64,000 nucleotides of DNA. Origin: Actinomycetota bacterium (GTDB lineage: Bacteria > Actinomycetota > Thermoleophilia > BMS3ABIN01). The notes below the pieces were generated by a model. It saw only the letters and a program-made list of their open reading frames with translations, searched no databases and was not told the origin of the DNA. Where the stretch lies: NCBI GenBank assembly GCA_016235065.1, contig JACRMB010000001.1:1-64000 (forward strand). Reading direction: 5' to 3'. This document shows positions 1 through 8,623 of this stretch, piece after piece (the first letter of the stretch is position 1; every line of letters begins with the position of its first letter). Both the position numbers and the translations under genes were made by a program.

Positions 1-1016
1 AGATGGCTGACCTCGAGCGAATGTGCAAGAACATTCTGACCGTAGCTTGTGCGATATTTGAGACGTCCCAGCAGCTTGACCAGGTTCTCCGGGACCCCAT
101 GGATATTGGCTTCCAGGGTGGCCTGCTCGCCGGCTTCGAGGATTGCCTTCTCGACTTCCGCCTTTGCCTGCTTGTAAGTATCCTCGATGCGGGCTGGATG
201 GATACGGCCGTCAGACAGCAGCTTGGTCAGGGTCAGGCGGGCGATCTCGCGCTTGACGCCATCGAATCCGCTGAGCACGACAGCTTCGGGAGTGTCATCG
301 ATGATGACATCGATACCGCTTATATTCTCCAGGGCGCGGATATTGCGGCCTTCGCGCCCGATTATCCTTCCCTTCATCTCATCTGAAGGTAGAGGGACTA
401 CCGACACCGTCGTCTCCGCTGCATGGTTTGCGGCGGTTCTCTGGATGCTCAGCGAGAGTATATTCCTGGCCCGGCGGTCTGACTCACGCCGCGTCTCTTC
501 CTCTACACTGCGGATGATCTTGGCCATGTCATGCCTTGCTTCTTCCTCCACCTGCTTGAGCAACAGGTCTTTGGCCTGGGTGCTTGTCAGGCCTGAAACC
601 CGTTCCAGCTGACGCTTCTGCTCCTCTAGTGACTTCTGCAGTTCTTCGCTCAGTTTTTTACTGTTGGCTTCGCGATCGTCGATTGACTGCTCACGGCGCT
701 GATTATCCTTCTCGCGCTCGGCTACGCCCTTTTCCTTATCCTCAAGCCGCTGTTCGGCCTTCAGCACCTCGCCCCGCCGCTCCTTCAACTCTGCTTCTGC
801 GATTTCGCGCAATTTCTGAGCTTCTTCACGCGCCTCTACCTGGGCAGCCCGCTTCATGGTCTCAATTTCTCTTGCTGCGTCAGCACGCAGCCTGTCTGCT
901 TCGCTCCCGGCCGATGAGATGCTGGCATCCGTCATCATTTTTCTGAGATAGAAACCTGCTGCGAGAGCGATGATTGCGACTACTACCGCGATCAAAGCTG
1001 TGATAACTGGTGACAT
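1..1016 (-). CDS. rny: Ribonuclease Y, 3' part cut off by window edge
   Basis: RNase Y is a membrane-anchored endoribonuclease that starts mRNA decay. The frame opens at ATG 1016 and stays open to the window edge, giving about 338 residues. An N-terminal hydrophobic anchor (about residues 4-22) is followed by a long charged helical region (about 25-200). Then comes a KH domain with the motif GRIIGREGRN near residue 220. The first residues of the HD domain (AHSLEVSH, about 330-337) lie at the very edge. The catalytic HD core itself is outside the window, so activity cannot be judged. It lies downstream of recA on the same strand but is separated from it by 463 bases with two terminator hairpins, so it probably has its own promoter. 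The family assignment is secure. Confidence 0.95.
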   Translation of the reverse strand, partial: MSPVITALIAVVVAIIALAAGFYLRKMMTDASISSAGSEADRLRADAAREIETMKRAAQVEAREEAQKLREIAEAELKERRGEVLKAEQRLEDKEKGVAEREKDNQRREQSIDDREANSKKLSEELQKSLEEQKRQLERVSGLTSTQAKDLLLKQVEEEARHDMAKIIRSVEEETRRESDRRARNILSLSIQRTAANHAAETTVSVVPLPSDEMKGRIIGREGRNIRALENISGIDVIIDDTPEAVVLSGFDGVKREIARLTLTKLLSDGRIHPARIEDTYKQAKAEVEKAILEAGEQATLEANIHGVPENLVKLLGRLKYRTSYGQNVLAHSLEVSH

Positions 1017-1104
1017 TTCCTACTCCGATCTCTTCATAACCCGGGTCCGGCACCAGCGCAAACAGGCTCCGGTAAACCCGCCGTCTCGTTGTGGCATCCA
1101 CCCT

Positions 1105-1135
1105 GAAAATGCGAAAAGCCGAGCATCTGCTCGGC
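1105..1135 (-). terminator. Rho-independent terminator about 90 nt before rny
   Basis: On the minus strand the 7-bp stem GCCGAGC/GCTCGGC (1118-1124 with 1129-1135) has a 4-nt loop and is followed by TTTTCGCATTTT. It ends either read-through from recA or a short RNA started near 1197. Confidence 0.7.
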
Positions 1136-1424
1136 TCATTGGTTCCTTGTAAGACTCATCCCGGCCACCCAAATCAAGGGGCCTTCCGGATGCGGGTTAA
1201 TATTTATAGTGAAAAAATAGTAATTTCTGTTTCACTAAGCCCGTTGGCTTGTGCTGTTTGCCAATGTCTGAATAACTAAGAAACCGAAGTAAATCGATAA
1301 CGATTGTGAGCAGATGGTTGTCGAACGATTCATTCTAACGCCGCCAGGATAGCGGTGTCAATAAATCAGGGGGCACAGCCCAGCTGAAATGAGGCTGGGC
1401 GGCGATGCTGTTTGTATGGTTTCT

Positions 1425-1458
1425 GGATAAAGCGGGGCGCGGCTTCGCCGCGCCCCGC
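1425..1458 (-). terminator. recA terminator hairpin
   Basis: An 11-bp perfect GC-rich stem (1432-1442 with 1448-1458) has a 5-nt loop and lies 22 bases after the recA stop codon. On the minus strand it is followed only by TTTATCC, so the U-tract is weak but the stem is very stable. Confidence 0.6.
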
Positions 1459-1479
1459 AAAGTCAGAGCTGGAACTTGC

Positions 1480-2529
1480 TTAAACCTCTGCTTTTGCAGA
1501 GTCTTTTACAGCCTCGTCGGTCATTTCCTCGATATTCTGGGGAACCGCGATGCCTACCGCCTGCAGCACTTCTCCCAGGATGGCGTCGCCGAGCGCGGGA
1601 TGCTCCTTGAGGTATGCCTTGACGTTGTTACGGCCCTGCCCCAGGCGCTCGTCGCCATATGAGAAATAGGCGCCGCTCTTGTCGACTATTCCATGGGCCA
1701 CGCCCATGTCGAGGATATTGCCCTCACGGGAGATGCCTTCGCCGTACATCACGTCGAACTCCGCCTGGCGGAACGGTGGTGCCATCTTGTTCTTGACCAC
1801 CTTGGCCCGCACGCGGTTGCCGATAGCCTGGGTGCCTTCCTTGAGCGTCTCGATACGCCGCAGGTCCAGCCTTACCGAGGCATAGAACTTGAGCGCCTTG
1901 CCTCCGGGAGTGACCTCGGGGCTGCCGAACATCACGCCTATCTTCTCCCGCAACTGATTGGTGAAGAGGGCGACGGTACCGGTTTTGTTGAGAGTTCCTG
2001 CGAGTTTACGCAGAGCCTGCGACATCAGACGCGCCTGGAGGCCGACGTGCGAATCCCCCATCTCACCCTCGATCTCAGCCTTAGGTGTCAGGGCGGCCAC
2101 CGAGTCGATCGCGACGATGTCGAGAGCGCCGCTGCGAATCAGCATCTCGGCTATCTCCAGCGCCTGCTCGCCGTAATCGGGCTGTGATACAAGCAGATCG
2201 TCTACGTTGACGCCGATCTGACGGGCATATGCAGGGTCCATGGCATGCTCGGCATCGATGAATGCGCAGATGCCGCCGCGCTTCTGGGCCTCGGCTATTA
2301 TGTGATATACCATGGTCGTCTTGCCGGACGCCTCCGGGCCGTAGATCTCGATGACCCGGCCTCTCGGAACACCGCCGACGCCGAGGGCGATATCCAGCGC
2401 CAGTGATCCCGTGGGTATCACTCCCACCTGCACTCCGGCGCAGTCGTCACCCATACGCATGATGGATCCCTTGCCGAACTGCCGTTCGATCTGGCCCACT
2501 GCCGCTTCCAACGCTTTATCTTTCTCCAC
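1480..2529 (-). CDS. recA: Recombinase RecA
   Basis: RecA forms ATP-dependent filaments on single-stranded DNA, drives homologous recombination and stimulates LexA self-cleavage. The 349-residue length is normal. The Walker A motif GPEASGKTT is at residues 64-72, and the family stretches MRMGDD and [12 protein letters not shown] are present. The start is GTG 2529, preceded by a strong AGGAGG that lies across the end of thpR, suggesting translational coupling with thpR. No intein or frameshift is seen. No actinobacterial SOS box (GAAC-N4-GTTC) was noticed in the 12-base gap upstream, so SOS control would have to act on a promoter further up the thpR/toxin operon. Confidence 0.98.
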   Translation of the reverse strand: MEKDKALEAAVGQIERQFGKGSIMRMGDDCAGVQVGVIPTGSLALDIALGVGGVPRGRVIEIYGPEASGKTTMVYHIIAEAQKRGGICAFIDAEHAMDPAYARQIGVNVDDLLVSQPDYGEQALEIAEMLIRSGALDIVAIDSVAALTPKAEIEGEMGDSHVGLQARLMSQALRKLAGTLNKTGTVALFTNQLREKIGVMFGSPEVTPGGKALKFYASVRLDLRRIETLKEGTQAIGNRVRAKVVKNKMAPPFRQAEFDVMYGEGISREGNILDMGVAHGIVDKSGAYFSYGDERLGQGRNNVKAYLKEHPALGDAILGEVLQAVGIAVPQNIEEMTDEAVKDSAKAEV

Positions 2530-2541
2530 TTCTGCCTCCTG

Positions 2542-3195
2542 TTAAGTCAGTTGGACCGTTTTCAGAGCCTCATGCAAGGCCCCGCTTGCCTTCAGGATGC
2601 TATTATACAAGGTGACTCGGACGGCTGTAAATTTTACCGGTTCGGGGTGGATCTCCGACAGGTCCATTTGGCTGCGGCCACGAGCCCGGGCCACGGTCAC
2701 ATGGGGAAGGAATCCTCTTTTTTCCGGCTTGTACAACCCCTTGGCGACGAGTCCTGCCGCCAGTTCACCGTGGAGAGCCACCAGACGCCCTGAGGGCTCC
2801 GTACACTCAACCGCGATGACCCTGGGGCTTCTGCCATGGGGTAATCCGATGAGACGCTCAGCCGTCATCTCGAATGACCGGAGCGATTCCAGTTCATCCA
2901 GCTGCACCGCGGCCAGATCACGCTCTTTCTCATCCTTCTGCCCCAGGAACGCCAGGGTTATATGAAGCTGGTCCGAAGGTGTCAGCCTCAAGGTATGATC
3001 TGAGGCAAGATGATCCTGCTGCCAGCCCACAAGGCTGAGAACAGCGTCCGCCGGAATCTCTACCGCGACGAACAACCGCCAGGACGGCCGTTGCCGCTGG
3101 CCTCCGGCGCCCCTGCCGGGCAGGCTACGGCCTTCGGCATAACGCTCGCCCCTGCCCTGCCGCCGTGAGGGCCTGGCCGGATAATCCCTAGCCAT
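2542..3195 (-). CDS. thpR: RNA 2',3'-cyclic phosphodiesterase (LigT/ThpR family)
   Basis: Members of this 2H phosphoesterase family open 2',3'-cyclic phosphates on RNA ends to 2'-phosphates. Both catalytic H-x-T motifs are visible: HIT at residues 78-80 and HVT at 165-167. The first 38 residues are basic, Arg/Gly-rich and precede the usual start of the fold (RLFVAVEIP). They may be a real RNA-binding tail or reflect an over-long start, but no better start codon was found between. The start overlaps the toxin stop codon by 8 bases, and the gene is followed closely by recA. The cinA/thpR/recA neighbourhood is common in actinobacteria. The biological RNA substrate is unknown. Confidence 0.9.
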   Translation of the reverse strand: MARDYPARPSRRQGRGERYAEGRSLPGRGAGGQRQRPSWRLFVAVEIPADAVLSLVGWQQDHLASDHTLRLTPSDQLHITLAFLGQKDEKERDLAAVQLDELESLRSFEMTAERLIGLPHGRSPRVIAVECTEPSGRLVALHGELAAGLVAKGLYKPEKRGFLPHVTVARARGRSQMDLSEIHPEPVKFTAVRVTLYNSILKASGALHEALKTVQLT

Positions 3196-3553
3196 CGCGC
3201 GGCAATCCCAGACTGATTCTCAGAGCTTCATCAACTGCGGCCATCGTCTCCGCAGACAGAGTCCCCAGTATTTCGCCGAGGCTGTACTTCTCGATCGTCA
3301 TGAGCTGATTGAGGCAGACGGCCCCCAGCCCGGGCGCAGATCCGCGGGGAATTTCTACCATAACCGGAAATTCGCGGCCGGAAGTGTCGGCCGTGACGCA
3401 GGCGACGATCACCGAGTCACCATACCGGTTGCCAATATCATTCTGTATGACCAGGACTGGCCGCGAGACCTTTCCTGCCACTCCGGCACAATCACGCAAG
3501 CTCGCCGAGTAGACCTGACCCCTGCGAATATCGCCATCAGCGTCCGTTACCAT
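3188..3553 (-). CDS. MazF/PemK-type endoribonuclease toxin
   Basis: The protein matches the MazF/PemK fold: an N-terminal DIRRGQVYSASL strand-loop, a central SRPVLVIQND segment and the T-A-D/R-G segments that follow. MazF toxins cut single-stranded RNA at short motifs and are inhibited by their partner antitoxin. I chose ATG 3553 (121 aa, the usual family length). The frame stays open upstream to a GTG at 3664, but that part overlaps the antitoxin gene and has no MazF similarity. The start lies about 50 bases after the antitoxin stop, so the two genes form one unit. Cleavage specificity cannot be read from the sequence. Confidence 0.88.
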   Translation of the reverse strand: MVTDADGDIRRGQVYSASLRDCAGVAGKVSRPVLVIQNDIGNRYGDSVIVACVTADTSGREFPVMVEIPRGSAPGLGAVCLNQLMTIEKYSLGEILGTLSAETMAAVDEALRISLGLPRDG

Positions 3554-3602
3554 TTCACCAGGATCTTTATGATGCTCCCTCCCAGGAGATCTTTCAGCGC
3601 TA

Positions 3603-3857
3603 TCACCGGGGCCAACTCTCAGGCCAGCATCCTCCTTCGCCGGAAGATCCTCCGGCAGAACCACCAGCCATCTGTCGATAACCCTCGGCCAGCAGCTTCT
3701 CTTCCTCGTCGGTAAAATAAGCGGCTACAGCCTCACACACCATGTCGCTCCGGGTACGGCCCAGCTCGGCAGCCCTGCGATCGAGCTCAGCCAGCATATT
3801 CTCTGGGATGGTTATCGATGTACGTGCTTTTTTCCTTGCCAAGACGCTTCCTGTCAT
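3603..3857 (-). CDS. Ribbon-helix-helix (CopG/MetJ-type) antitoxin
   Basis: The first 60 residues show the ribbon-helix-helix pattern: a basic strand (ARTSITIPE), then helix A (MLAELDRRAAELG) and helix B (RSDMVCEAVAAYF). Such proteins bind their own operator and neutralise the toxin through the C-terminus. The C-terminal 20 residues are Gly/Ser-rich (GGSAGGSSGEGG), unusual for a toxin-binding tail. ATG 3857 has no Shine-Dalgarno sequence. A TTG five codons inside (3842) has AGGA at a proper distance and may be the true start. A near-consensus promoter and an inverted repeat lie directly upstream. Confidence 0.85.
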   Translation of the reverse strand: MTGSVLARKKARTSITIPENMLAELDRRAAELGRTRSDMVCEAVAAYFTDEEEKLLAEGYRQMAGGSAGGSSGEGGCWPESWPR

Positions 3858-3907
3858 ACGTTTTGTATTACTTCGCGTATGATATATCCCGAAACTTACT
3901 GTGTCAA
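3854..3907 (-). promoter_or_regulatory. Toxin-antitoxin promoter and putative autoregulatory operator
   Basis: Minus-strand TTGACA (3907-3902), a 17-nt spacer and TATCAT (3884-3879) form a strong sigma-70-type promoter. The perfect inverted repeat TCATACG (3854-3860) and CGTATGA (3876-3882) overlaps the -10 box and the antitoxin ATG. This is the expected place for an antitoxin operator. Confidence 0.8.
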
Positions 3908-3910
3908 GAC

Positions 3911-3940
3911 ATGCAAAAGGGGCGCTGCCACGGCGCCCCT
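3911..3940 (-). terminator. Terminator after the histidine kinase gene
   Basis: On the minus strand the 8-bp stem AGGGGCGC/GCGCCCCT (3940-3933 with 3925-3918) has a 7-nt loop and is followed by TTTTGCAT. It separates the kinase transcript from the toxin-antitoxin promoter, which begins a few bases later. Confidence 0.8.
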
Positions 3941-3969
3941 CCTGTTTACTTTATATGGCTTCCCGGCCA

Positions 3970-5760
3970 TTAGGACGTATTGGTGAGCAGCTCCCTGACG
4001 GCCCTGAGCAGCTCCGGCATGACATATGGCTTCTGGAGGAAGCGATATCCCCTGGACTGCACCACGCTCCAGTCAACAGCAGTATCCGCATAGCCGCTCG
4101 AAAGCAGGACGGCGAGTTCCGGCTTGTGCGATTTCAGATTCTCCACAAGCGTTAGCCCATTCTCTCCCGGCAGTACGATATCGCTGAGGACCAGCTGGAA
4201 ATCTCCTTTTTCGCTGGCGAATCTGGCGAAAGCTTCAGCCGCGTCATGAGCGCCGATAACCTCGTAACCGCTCTCACGCAACATCTTCTCCGTTATATGC
4301 CGGACTGCATCGTCATCTTCGACCAGAAGGATCCGCTCGCCAAGGCTGCTGTAATCATCGGTGCCGGAATCGAATGTTTCCTCAGCCGTCTCCTCGATCG
4401 CGGACGCCGGCAGGAAGATAGTAAAAGTGGTGCCCATCCCGGGGATGCTGTCCACGTCTATCCAGCCGTCATGATGCATGATGATGCCGTATACTGCTGA
4501 AAGTCCAAGCCCCTCAGTCTTCCCGCCCTTTGCCGCGTAAAAAGGCTCGAAGACATGTGCCAGCGTCAGGCTGTCCATGCCCTGGCCGGAATCGCTTACC
4601 GAAAGAGTCACGAATTCGCCCGCCCTTGCTTCCGGGTGATCGCTCATGTATTCGGGACCTACAACACCATTGCAGGTTGTGATGGTTATCTCCCCGCCGT
4701 CCTGTATGTAAGAGCCAGAGTTCAGAGCGAGATTGACAATAGCCTGGCTCAGAGTACCCATATCGCCATGGACCATCTTCAGATCATCCGAGAGGCTTTC
4801 GACCAGGGTGACATTGTCGCCTATAAGCCGCTTGATCATGCCCTCTACTCCCCTGACCGTCTTATTCAGGTTCACGGGCCGCATGTTCACGGGCTGATGA
4901 CGGCTGAAAAGCAGAAGCTGGCTTGTCAGATCAGCAGCACTTTCACTGGCGGCTCTCGCTTCCCGCAGATTATTCACAAGAACTGAATCTTCAGCATGCT
5001 CGTTGATCGCCAGATCGATGTATCCCTGGATAGTGGTGAGATAGTTGTTGTAGTCGTGGGCTATGCCACCGGCCAGCCTGCCGACACTGTCCATCTTCTG
5101 TGACTGCAGGAGCTGCTGCTCCATGTGCTTCTGTTCGGTGATGTCATGGATGGTCCCGTGAAATGCGGTGACACCGCCATTCTCATCCTTGACCACCTCG
5201 GCAGTCACAGTCACTATAACCTCGGTTCCATCCTTTCTGCGCATTATTATCTCCTGGTCCTTGAGGAAACCAGACTCCTCTAAAGCCCGACGCTGCGTCT
5301 CACGATCTTCCTCACGGGGATAAAGATCACTGGTCTTGATGTGGAGCATCTCCTCCCGGGAATTGAAGCCGAAAAGCTTAACGCCCGCTGGATTGATATC
5401 TGTGAAGAATCCCGCTGGTGTTGAGATAAAGATCACATCTTTTGACTTCTCGAACAGATCGCGGTATTTCTTCTCACTCTCATTTGATGCGATCTCGATA
5501 CGCCTGAGTTTACTAACGGTCTTTTCCAGACGTCTGGCATATAGCGCCATGGCGCCGAACAGGACGGCCGCAATAAGCGCCGTTATGCCGCCCACGATAA
5601 TGTGCTCTTCGTCGAAATATTCGATGTCCGGATGGGTCACAGCGTCAACGAGCGCCCCAAGGTTTCCCATCAGGACGACCACGAATATGAAGATCACGAC
5701 GCGGATCAAGATCCTGCTTTTTTCTGCTGCCGGCCCTTTGGTGTCGGCTTTCATATCCAT
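3970..5760 (-). CDS. Membrane hybrid histidine kinase with PAS and receiver domains
   Basis: Starting at ATG 5760 (GAGG at 5 nt) the protein has 596 residues. An in-frame ATG at 5844 would add 28 residues without a better ribosome site. Order: two membrane segments (about 16-34 and 55-75), a PAS domain (about 97-215), a HisKA helix with the phospho-accepting His in GGIAHDYNN (about 235), an ATPase domain with the N, G1 (DSGQGMD) and G2 (GLGLSAVYGI) boxes, and a receiver domain whose acceptor Asp lies in LSDIVLPG (about 527). The short extracytoplasmic loop suggests membrane-level or PAS-based sensing. No partner regulator is adjacent, so the output is unknown. A terminator follows the gene. 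Confidence 0.93.
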   Translation of the reverse strand: MDMKADTKGPAAEKSRILIRVVIFIFVVVLMGNLGALVDAVTHPDIEYFDEEHIIVGGITALIAAVLFGAMALYARRLEKTVSKLRRIEIASNESEKKYRDLFEKSKDVIFISTPAGFFTDINPAGVKLFGFNSREEMLHIKTSDLYPREEDRETQRRALEESGFLKDQEIIMRRKDGTEVIVTVTAEVVKDENGGVTAFHGTIHDITEQKHMEQQLLQSQKMDSVGRLAGGIAHDYNNYLTTIQGYIDLAINEHAEDSVLVNNLREARAASESAADLTSQLLLFSRHQPVNMRPVNLNKTVRGVEGMIKRLIGDNVTLVESLSDDLKMVHGDMGTLSQAIVNLALNSGSYIQDGGEITITTCNGVVGPEYMSDHPEARAGEFVTLSVSDSGQGMDSLTLAHVFEPFYAAKGGKTEGLGLSAVYGIIMHHDGWIDVDSIPGMGTTFTIFLPASAIEETAEETFDSGTDDYSSLGERILLVEDDDAVRHITEKMLRESGYEVIGAHDAAEAFARFASEKGDFQLVLSDIVLPGENGLTLVENLKSHKPELAVLLSSGYADTAVDWSVVQSRGYRFLQKPYVMPELLRAVRELLTNTS

Positions 5761-6023
5761 GGAAACCTCAGCCTTTCTTTGACTTATCAGACTATTGCCG
5801 GTATTAGTTGTGTCAATACGCGGGGACATGCCTGGCTGATCCAACGTGGGGTTTGCCTCCCCCGGCTCTCAAACTGCCAGCCTTATACCCTTTTCTTGCA
5901 GAATAAAGGCCTTTTTGCAGTATTTTTTTCGGTAGAAGCGAGATTTAACTGTAATCAGTCACTGGCCAGCCTGGCTGCGATGCCAGCACGTGCCGCCCCT
6001 GGAACCGGACACCAAAAATAAGA

Positions 6024-6740
6024 TCACATGTAGACCGTAGTGTCCTTGGCCGCCCGGACTTTCATCACCTCTCCGGCGAGAAAATCAATTTCGTCGTCCG
6101 ACTTCTGGATGCGTCCGGCGGCTTCCCGCGCCTGTCGCAACTGAGCCTTTTCCGGAATGATCTCGCTCAGCAGGCGGCAGTCGCTGGCAAGCGCGACAAG
6201 GGCGGCGGTCCGCCGATCGGGTGGTACGGCGAGAGTAAGCGCCTGCCTGAGGCGTTCCTCGACCTGGCGGCGCGCTTCCTGGTCCATGATCCTGTAGCGC
6301 GGCGAGGATATGATGCCCAGGGTCTTGTGTTCTTTTTTATAGACGATCCCCTGTGAAGCCAGCCGGGCCAGGAAACGGCTTCCCTTGCCGGACCAGTCGA
6401 TGGTCGGGGAGTCTTTGGCGACAGTCACCGGCCCCAGCTTGTCTATCCAGTAGTAGGGACCCTTGACCTTGCTATGAGTCCGGATCCGGACAAGGGCGTC
6501 GTCCAGGATCTCATCTCCCGTTGGCGATGGATCGATGACTGTCAGTTTTCCGTGAGGGATATGGAGCACCAGGAACTTTTTGACCGGCCTCTCGACTTTC
6601 AGCCTGCCTGCCATGACCAGCTCCATGATAATGGCGGCAGTCAGGGCATAAGTGATCGTCTCTTTGGTCGATGAGGATCGACCGACGGTTCCCTCTTCAT
6701 CGATGGCCAGCAGAATGAGCTCTTCAGGCAGGGTGAGCAT
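6024..6740 (-). CDS. GPP34 (GOLPH3/VPS74-like) family protein
   Basis: The N-terminus MLTLPEELILLAIDEEG and the following helical region with LTAAIIMELVMAGRL match the GPP34 family. Its eukaryotic members bind phosphatidylinositol-4-phosphate on Golgi membranes. In actinobacteria the family is common but functionally uncharacterised. The 238-residue length is typical. AGGAG lies just before the ATG. The gene sits directly after cinA and before the kinase on the same strand, downstream of the phospholipid gene pgsA; a phospholipid-related role is possible but only inferred. Confidence 0.85.
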   Translation of the reverse strand: MLTLPEELILLAIDEEGTVGRSSSTKETITYALTAAIIMELVMAGRLKVERPVKKFLVLHIPHGKLTVIDPSPTGDEILDDALVRIRTHSKVKGPYYWIDKLGPVTVAKDSPTIDWSGKGSRFLARLASQGIVYKKEHKTLGIISSPRYRIMDQEARRQVEERLRQALTLAVPPDRRTAALVALASDCRLLSEIIPEKAQLRQAREAAGRIQKSDDEIDFLAGEVMKVRAAKDTTVYM

Positions 6741-6773
6741 CTCTCTCCTGTTCTTGCCGGCAGAATGACCTGT

Positions 6774-8018
6774 TCAGCCTTGCGCCGTCTCTTCCAGCAG
6801 GTATCTGTGGAGCATGTGCAGCGCCGCTATCACCGCGGCGCGCCTCACGTCTTCGCGGCTACCCGGGAAGTCGAACCTGCGCGTCGACCCGGATGATCCA
6901 GCCGCAATGCCTATATATACCAGGCCGACCGGTTTTTCAGGCGTCCCTCCCCCGGGCCCAGCGATACCGGTGATGCCTATTCCATAATCGGCCCCGCATG
7001 CTTCCATCACCCCCGCGGCCAGCTGGCCGGCGACGGCTTCCGATACGGCGCCCTCGCTGTCCAGGGTATCCCGACTCACATCGAGGACAGCAGTCTTGAC
7101 CTCGTTGGCGTAGGCGACGACGCCGCCGAGGAAGAATCCGGAGGCGCCACTGATGCTGGTCAGAGTCTCCCCCAGCATGCCGCCGGTGCATGATTCTGCC
7201 ACCGCCAGCATCCTGCCACGCCTTAGCAGTTCGGCGCCGACTATCTCTTCTATATTCTCTCCGCTGGAATATACTTCCTTGCCGAAGCGCTCCCTGAGGG
7301 AGGCAAAGAGGCCATTGACCCGGCTGGCGGCGTCTGGATGAAACACGGCTTCCAGTACTACTTCCTGGTAGCGGGCACAGATGCTGATATCGATGCCTGA
7401 ACGGTCTTCCCCGAGAAACGACTCCACCGCCGTCGATACAGCCGGTTCCCCCGGTCCGTAGAAACACAGGGCAAGCCTGCCGGTGGCAGTTGCGGCGCCG
7501 ATGGCGGCAGCGGTTTCAGAAGCGGTCAGGGCAGCGTCCCACATCTCTTTTAATTCGCGGGGGACACCCGGCAGACAGACGATAGGGATATTACCAGCCA
7601 TGACTATGAATCCTGGGGCCGTGCCCGCGGGCGCGAGCGGACGAGCCCCGGCAGGCAGCTCCGCCTGCTTGTACTGGTGCGGAGCCAGATCCGCGGGATC
7701 CCGCTTCACGGCCTCAGCCACCATCTCTTCGGCTTCCGGGTCGATCGCGATCTCAAGTTCGAGAGTCCGGGCGATCGCCCGGGCGGTGATGTCATCGAGG
7801 GTCGGCCCCAGACCGCCAGAAACGATCACGAGCGCTACCTCTCGTTCCAGGGCGTAAGCCAGCCCCTTGCTGATGGCGGCGTCATCGTCGGGAACCGTCA
7901 GCGCCAGAGCTACCCTCAGCCCCAGTGCCTCGAGCCTTGAGGCGATAAAGCTCGTGTTGGTGTCGAGTATACGCCCGTCGGTGAGTTCGGTTCCTATTGT
8001 GAGTATCGCTGCTCGCAT
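6774..8018 (-). CDS. cinA: CinA: NMN amidohydrolase / ADP-ribose pyrophosphatase family
   Basis: The 414 residues cover both CinA parts. The N-terminal MoeA/MogA-like (COG1058) domain has AAILTIGTELTDGRILDTN and SGGLGPTLDD. The C-terminal amidohydrolase domain has LAVAESCTGGMLGETLTS and GIAGPGGGTPEKPVGLVYIG. In characterised members the C-terminal domain converts nicotinamide mononucleotide to nicotinic acid mononucleotide, recycling NAD from DNA ligase. The gene lies 21 bases downstream of pgsA, in the widespread pgsA-cinA-recA order. Its catalytic Ser-Cys-Thr segment is intact. Confidence 0.95.
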   Translation of the reverse strand: MRAAILTIGTELTDGRILDTNTSFIASRLEALGLRVALALTVPDDDAAISKGLAYALEREVALVIVSGGLGPTLDDITARAIARTLELEIAIDPEAEEMVAEAVKRDPADLAPHQYKQAELPAGARPLAPAGTAPGFIVMAGNIPIVCLPGVPRELKEMWDAALTASETAAAIGAATATGRLALCFYGPGEPAVSTAVESFLGEDRSGIDISICARYQEVVLEAVFHPDAASRVNGLFASLRERFGKEVYSSGENIEEIVGAELLRRGRMLAVAESCTGGMLGETLTSISGASGFFLGGVVAYANEVKTAVLDVSRDTLDSEGAVSEAVAGQLAAGVMEACGADYGIGITGIAGPGGGTPEKPVGLVYIGIAAGSSGSTRRFDFPGSREDVRRAAVIAALHMLHRYLLEETAQG

Positions 8019-8039
8019 GGACTCCCGATCCTGGTTATC

Positions 8040-8603
8040 TCAATCAGGTGCTCTTACCCATTCTCTGGCCTTAACAAAATAGTCGATGCCGGAGACTATG
8101 GTCAGCACCGCAGCGATGTTGATCAGATACCAGCTCAGGGGCTCGCCAAGGATGAAGCCGAACTCCGGAAGTATCAGGGCAACGACTGCGACGATCTGGC
8201 TGAAAGTCTTTGCTTTGCCCAGCGGGCTGGCGGGAATGACCACCCGGTCGGCTGCCGCTACAAGCCTAAGGCCCGAGACCGCGAACTCGCGGGCGATGAT
8301 TACCATGGCGATCCAGGCTGAGATCCGGTCGAGGGATACCAGCGAGACCAGGGCGGCAGTTATCAGCAGTTTATCGGCGAGGGGATCGAGAAACTGGCCC
8401 AGCACGGTCACTGCGTTGCGGGAGCGGGCAAAGTAACCGTCGAGGGTATCGGTAAGCGCTGCGATCACGAATACGGTCACGGCAAGTGCGGCGCTGACGT
8501 TAGCCGGGATTACTTCAAGCCCCAGCAGGAAGACCATGAAGACGGGTATCAGAAGGATGCGGAATATTGTCAGGCCGTTAGCCAGATTGACGGGGATTCG
8601 CAC
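8040..8603 (-). CDS. pgsA: CDP-diacylglycerol-glycerol-3-phosphate 3-phosphatidyltransferase
   Basis: PgsA makes phosphatidylglycerol phosphate in the membrane. The 187-residue protein carries the complete CDP-alcohol phosphotransferase signature D-x2-DG-x2-AR-x8-G-x3-D-x3-D, seen as DTLDGYFAR followed by GQFLDPLADK. Several hydrophobic segments surround it (for example LTIFRILLIPVFMVFLLG near the start). It lies between the RodZ-like gene and cinA, with short gaps, as part of one operon. Confidence 0.95.
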   Translation of the reverse strand: MRIPVNLANGLTIFRILLIPVFMVFLLGLEVIPANVSAALAVTVFVIAALTDTLDGYFARSRNAVTVLGQFLDPLADKLLITAALVSLVSLDRISAWIAMVIIAREFAVSGLRLVAAADRVVIPASPLGKAKTFSQIVAVVALILPEFGFILGEPLSWYLINIAAVLTIVSGIDYFVKAREWVRAPD

Positions 8604-8623
8604 CGTGCCAGCCCCCTCTGCGC

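Larger units (their letters stand above)
1017..1479. other. Non-coding stretch between recA and rny
   Basis: No convincing gene is seen and recX, often found next to recA, is absent here. The stretch holds the recA terminator (1425-1458), a second minus-strand terminator (1105-1135) and an AT-rich block at 1196-1260. On the minus strand that block contains a -10-like TATAAA (1208-1203). Between this and the second terminator lies a hairpin (1157-1192). The segment could be a short attenuated leader of rny or a small RNA. A further inverted repeat (GCCCAGC at 1378-1384 with 1394-1400) has no U-tract. Confidence 0.5.

Noticed and set aside
1378-1400. GCCCAGC/GCTGGGC hairpin as a terminator
   Set aside because: It has a 9-nt loop and no T-run on either strand.
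2530-2541. SOS box in front of recA
   Set aside because: No GAAC-N4-GTTC-type palindrome is present in the gap.
3554-3664. Longer MazF start at GTG 3664
   Set aside because: It overlaps the antitoxin gene by 62 bases and lacks similarity to the family.
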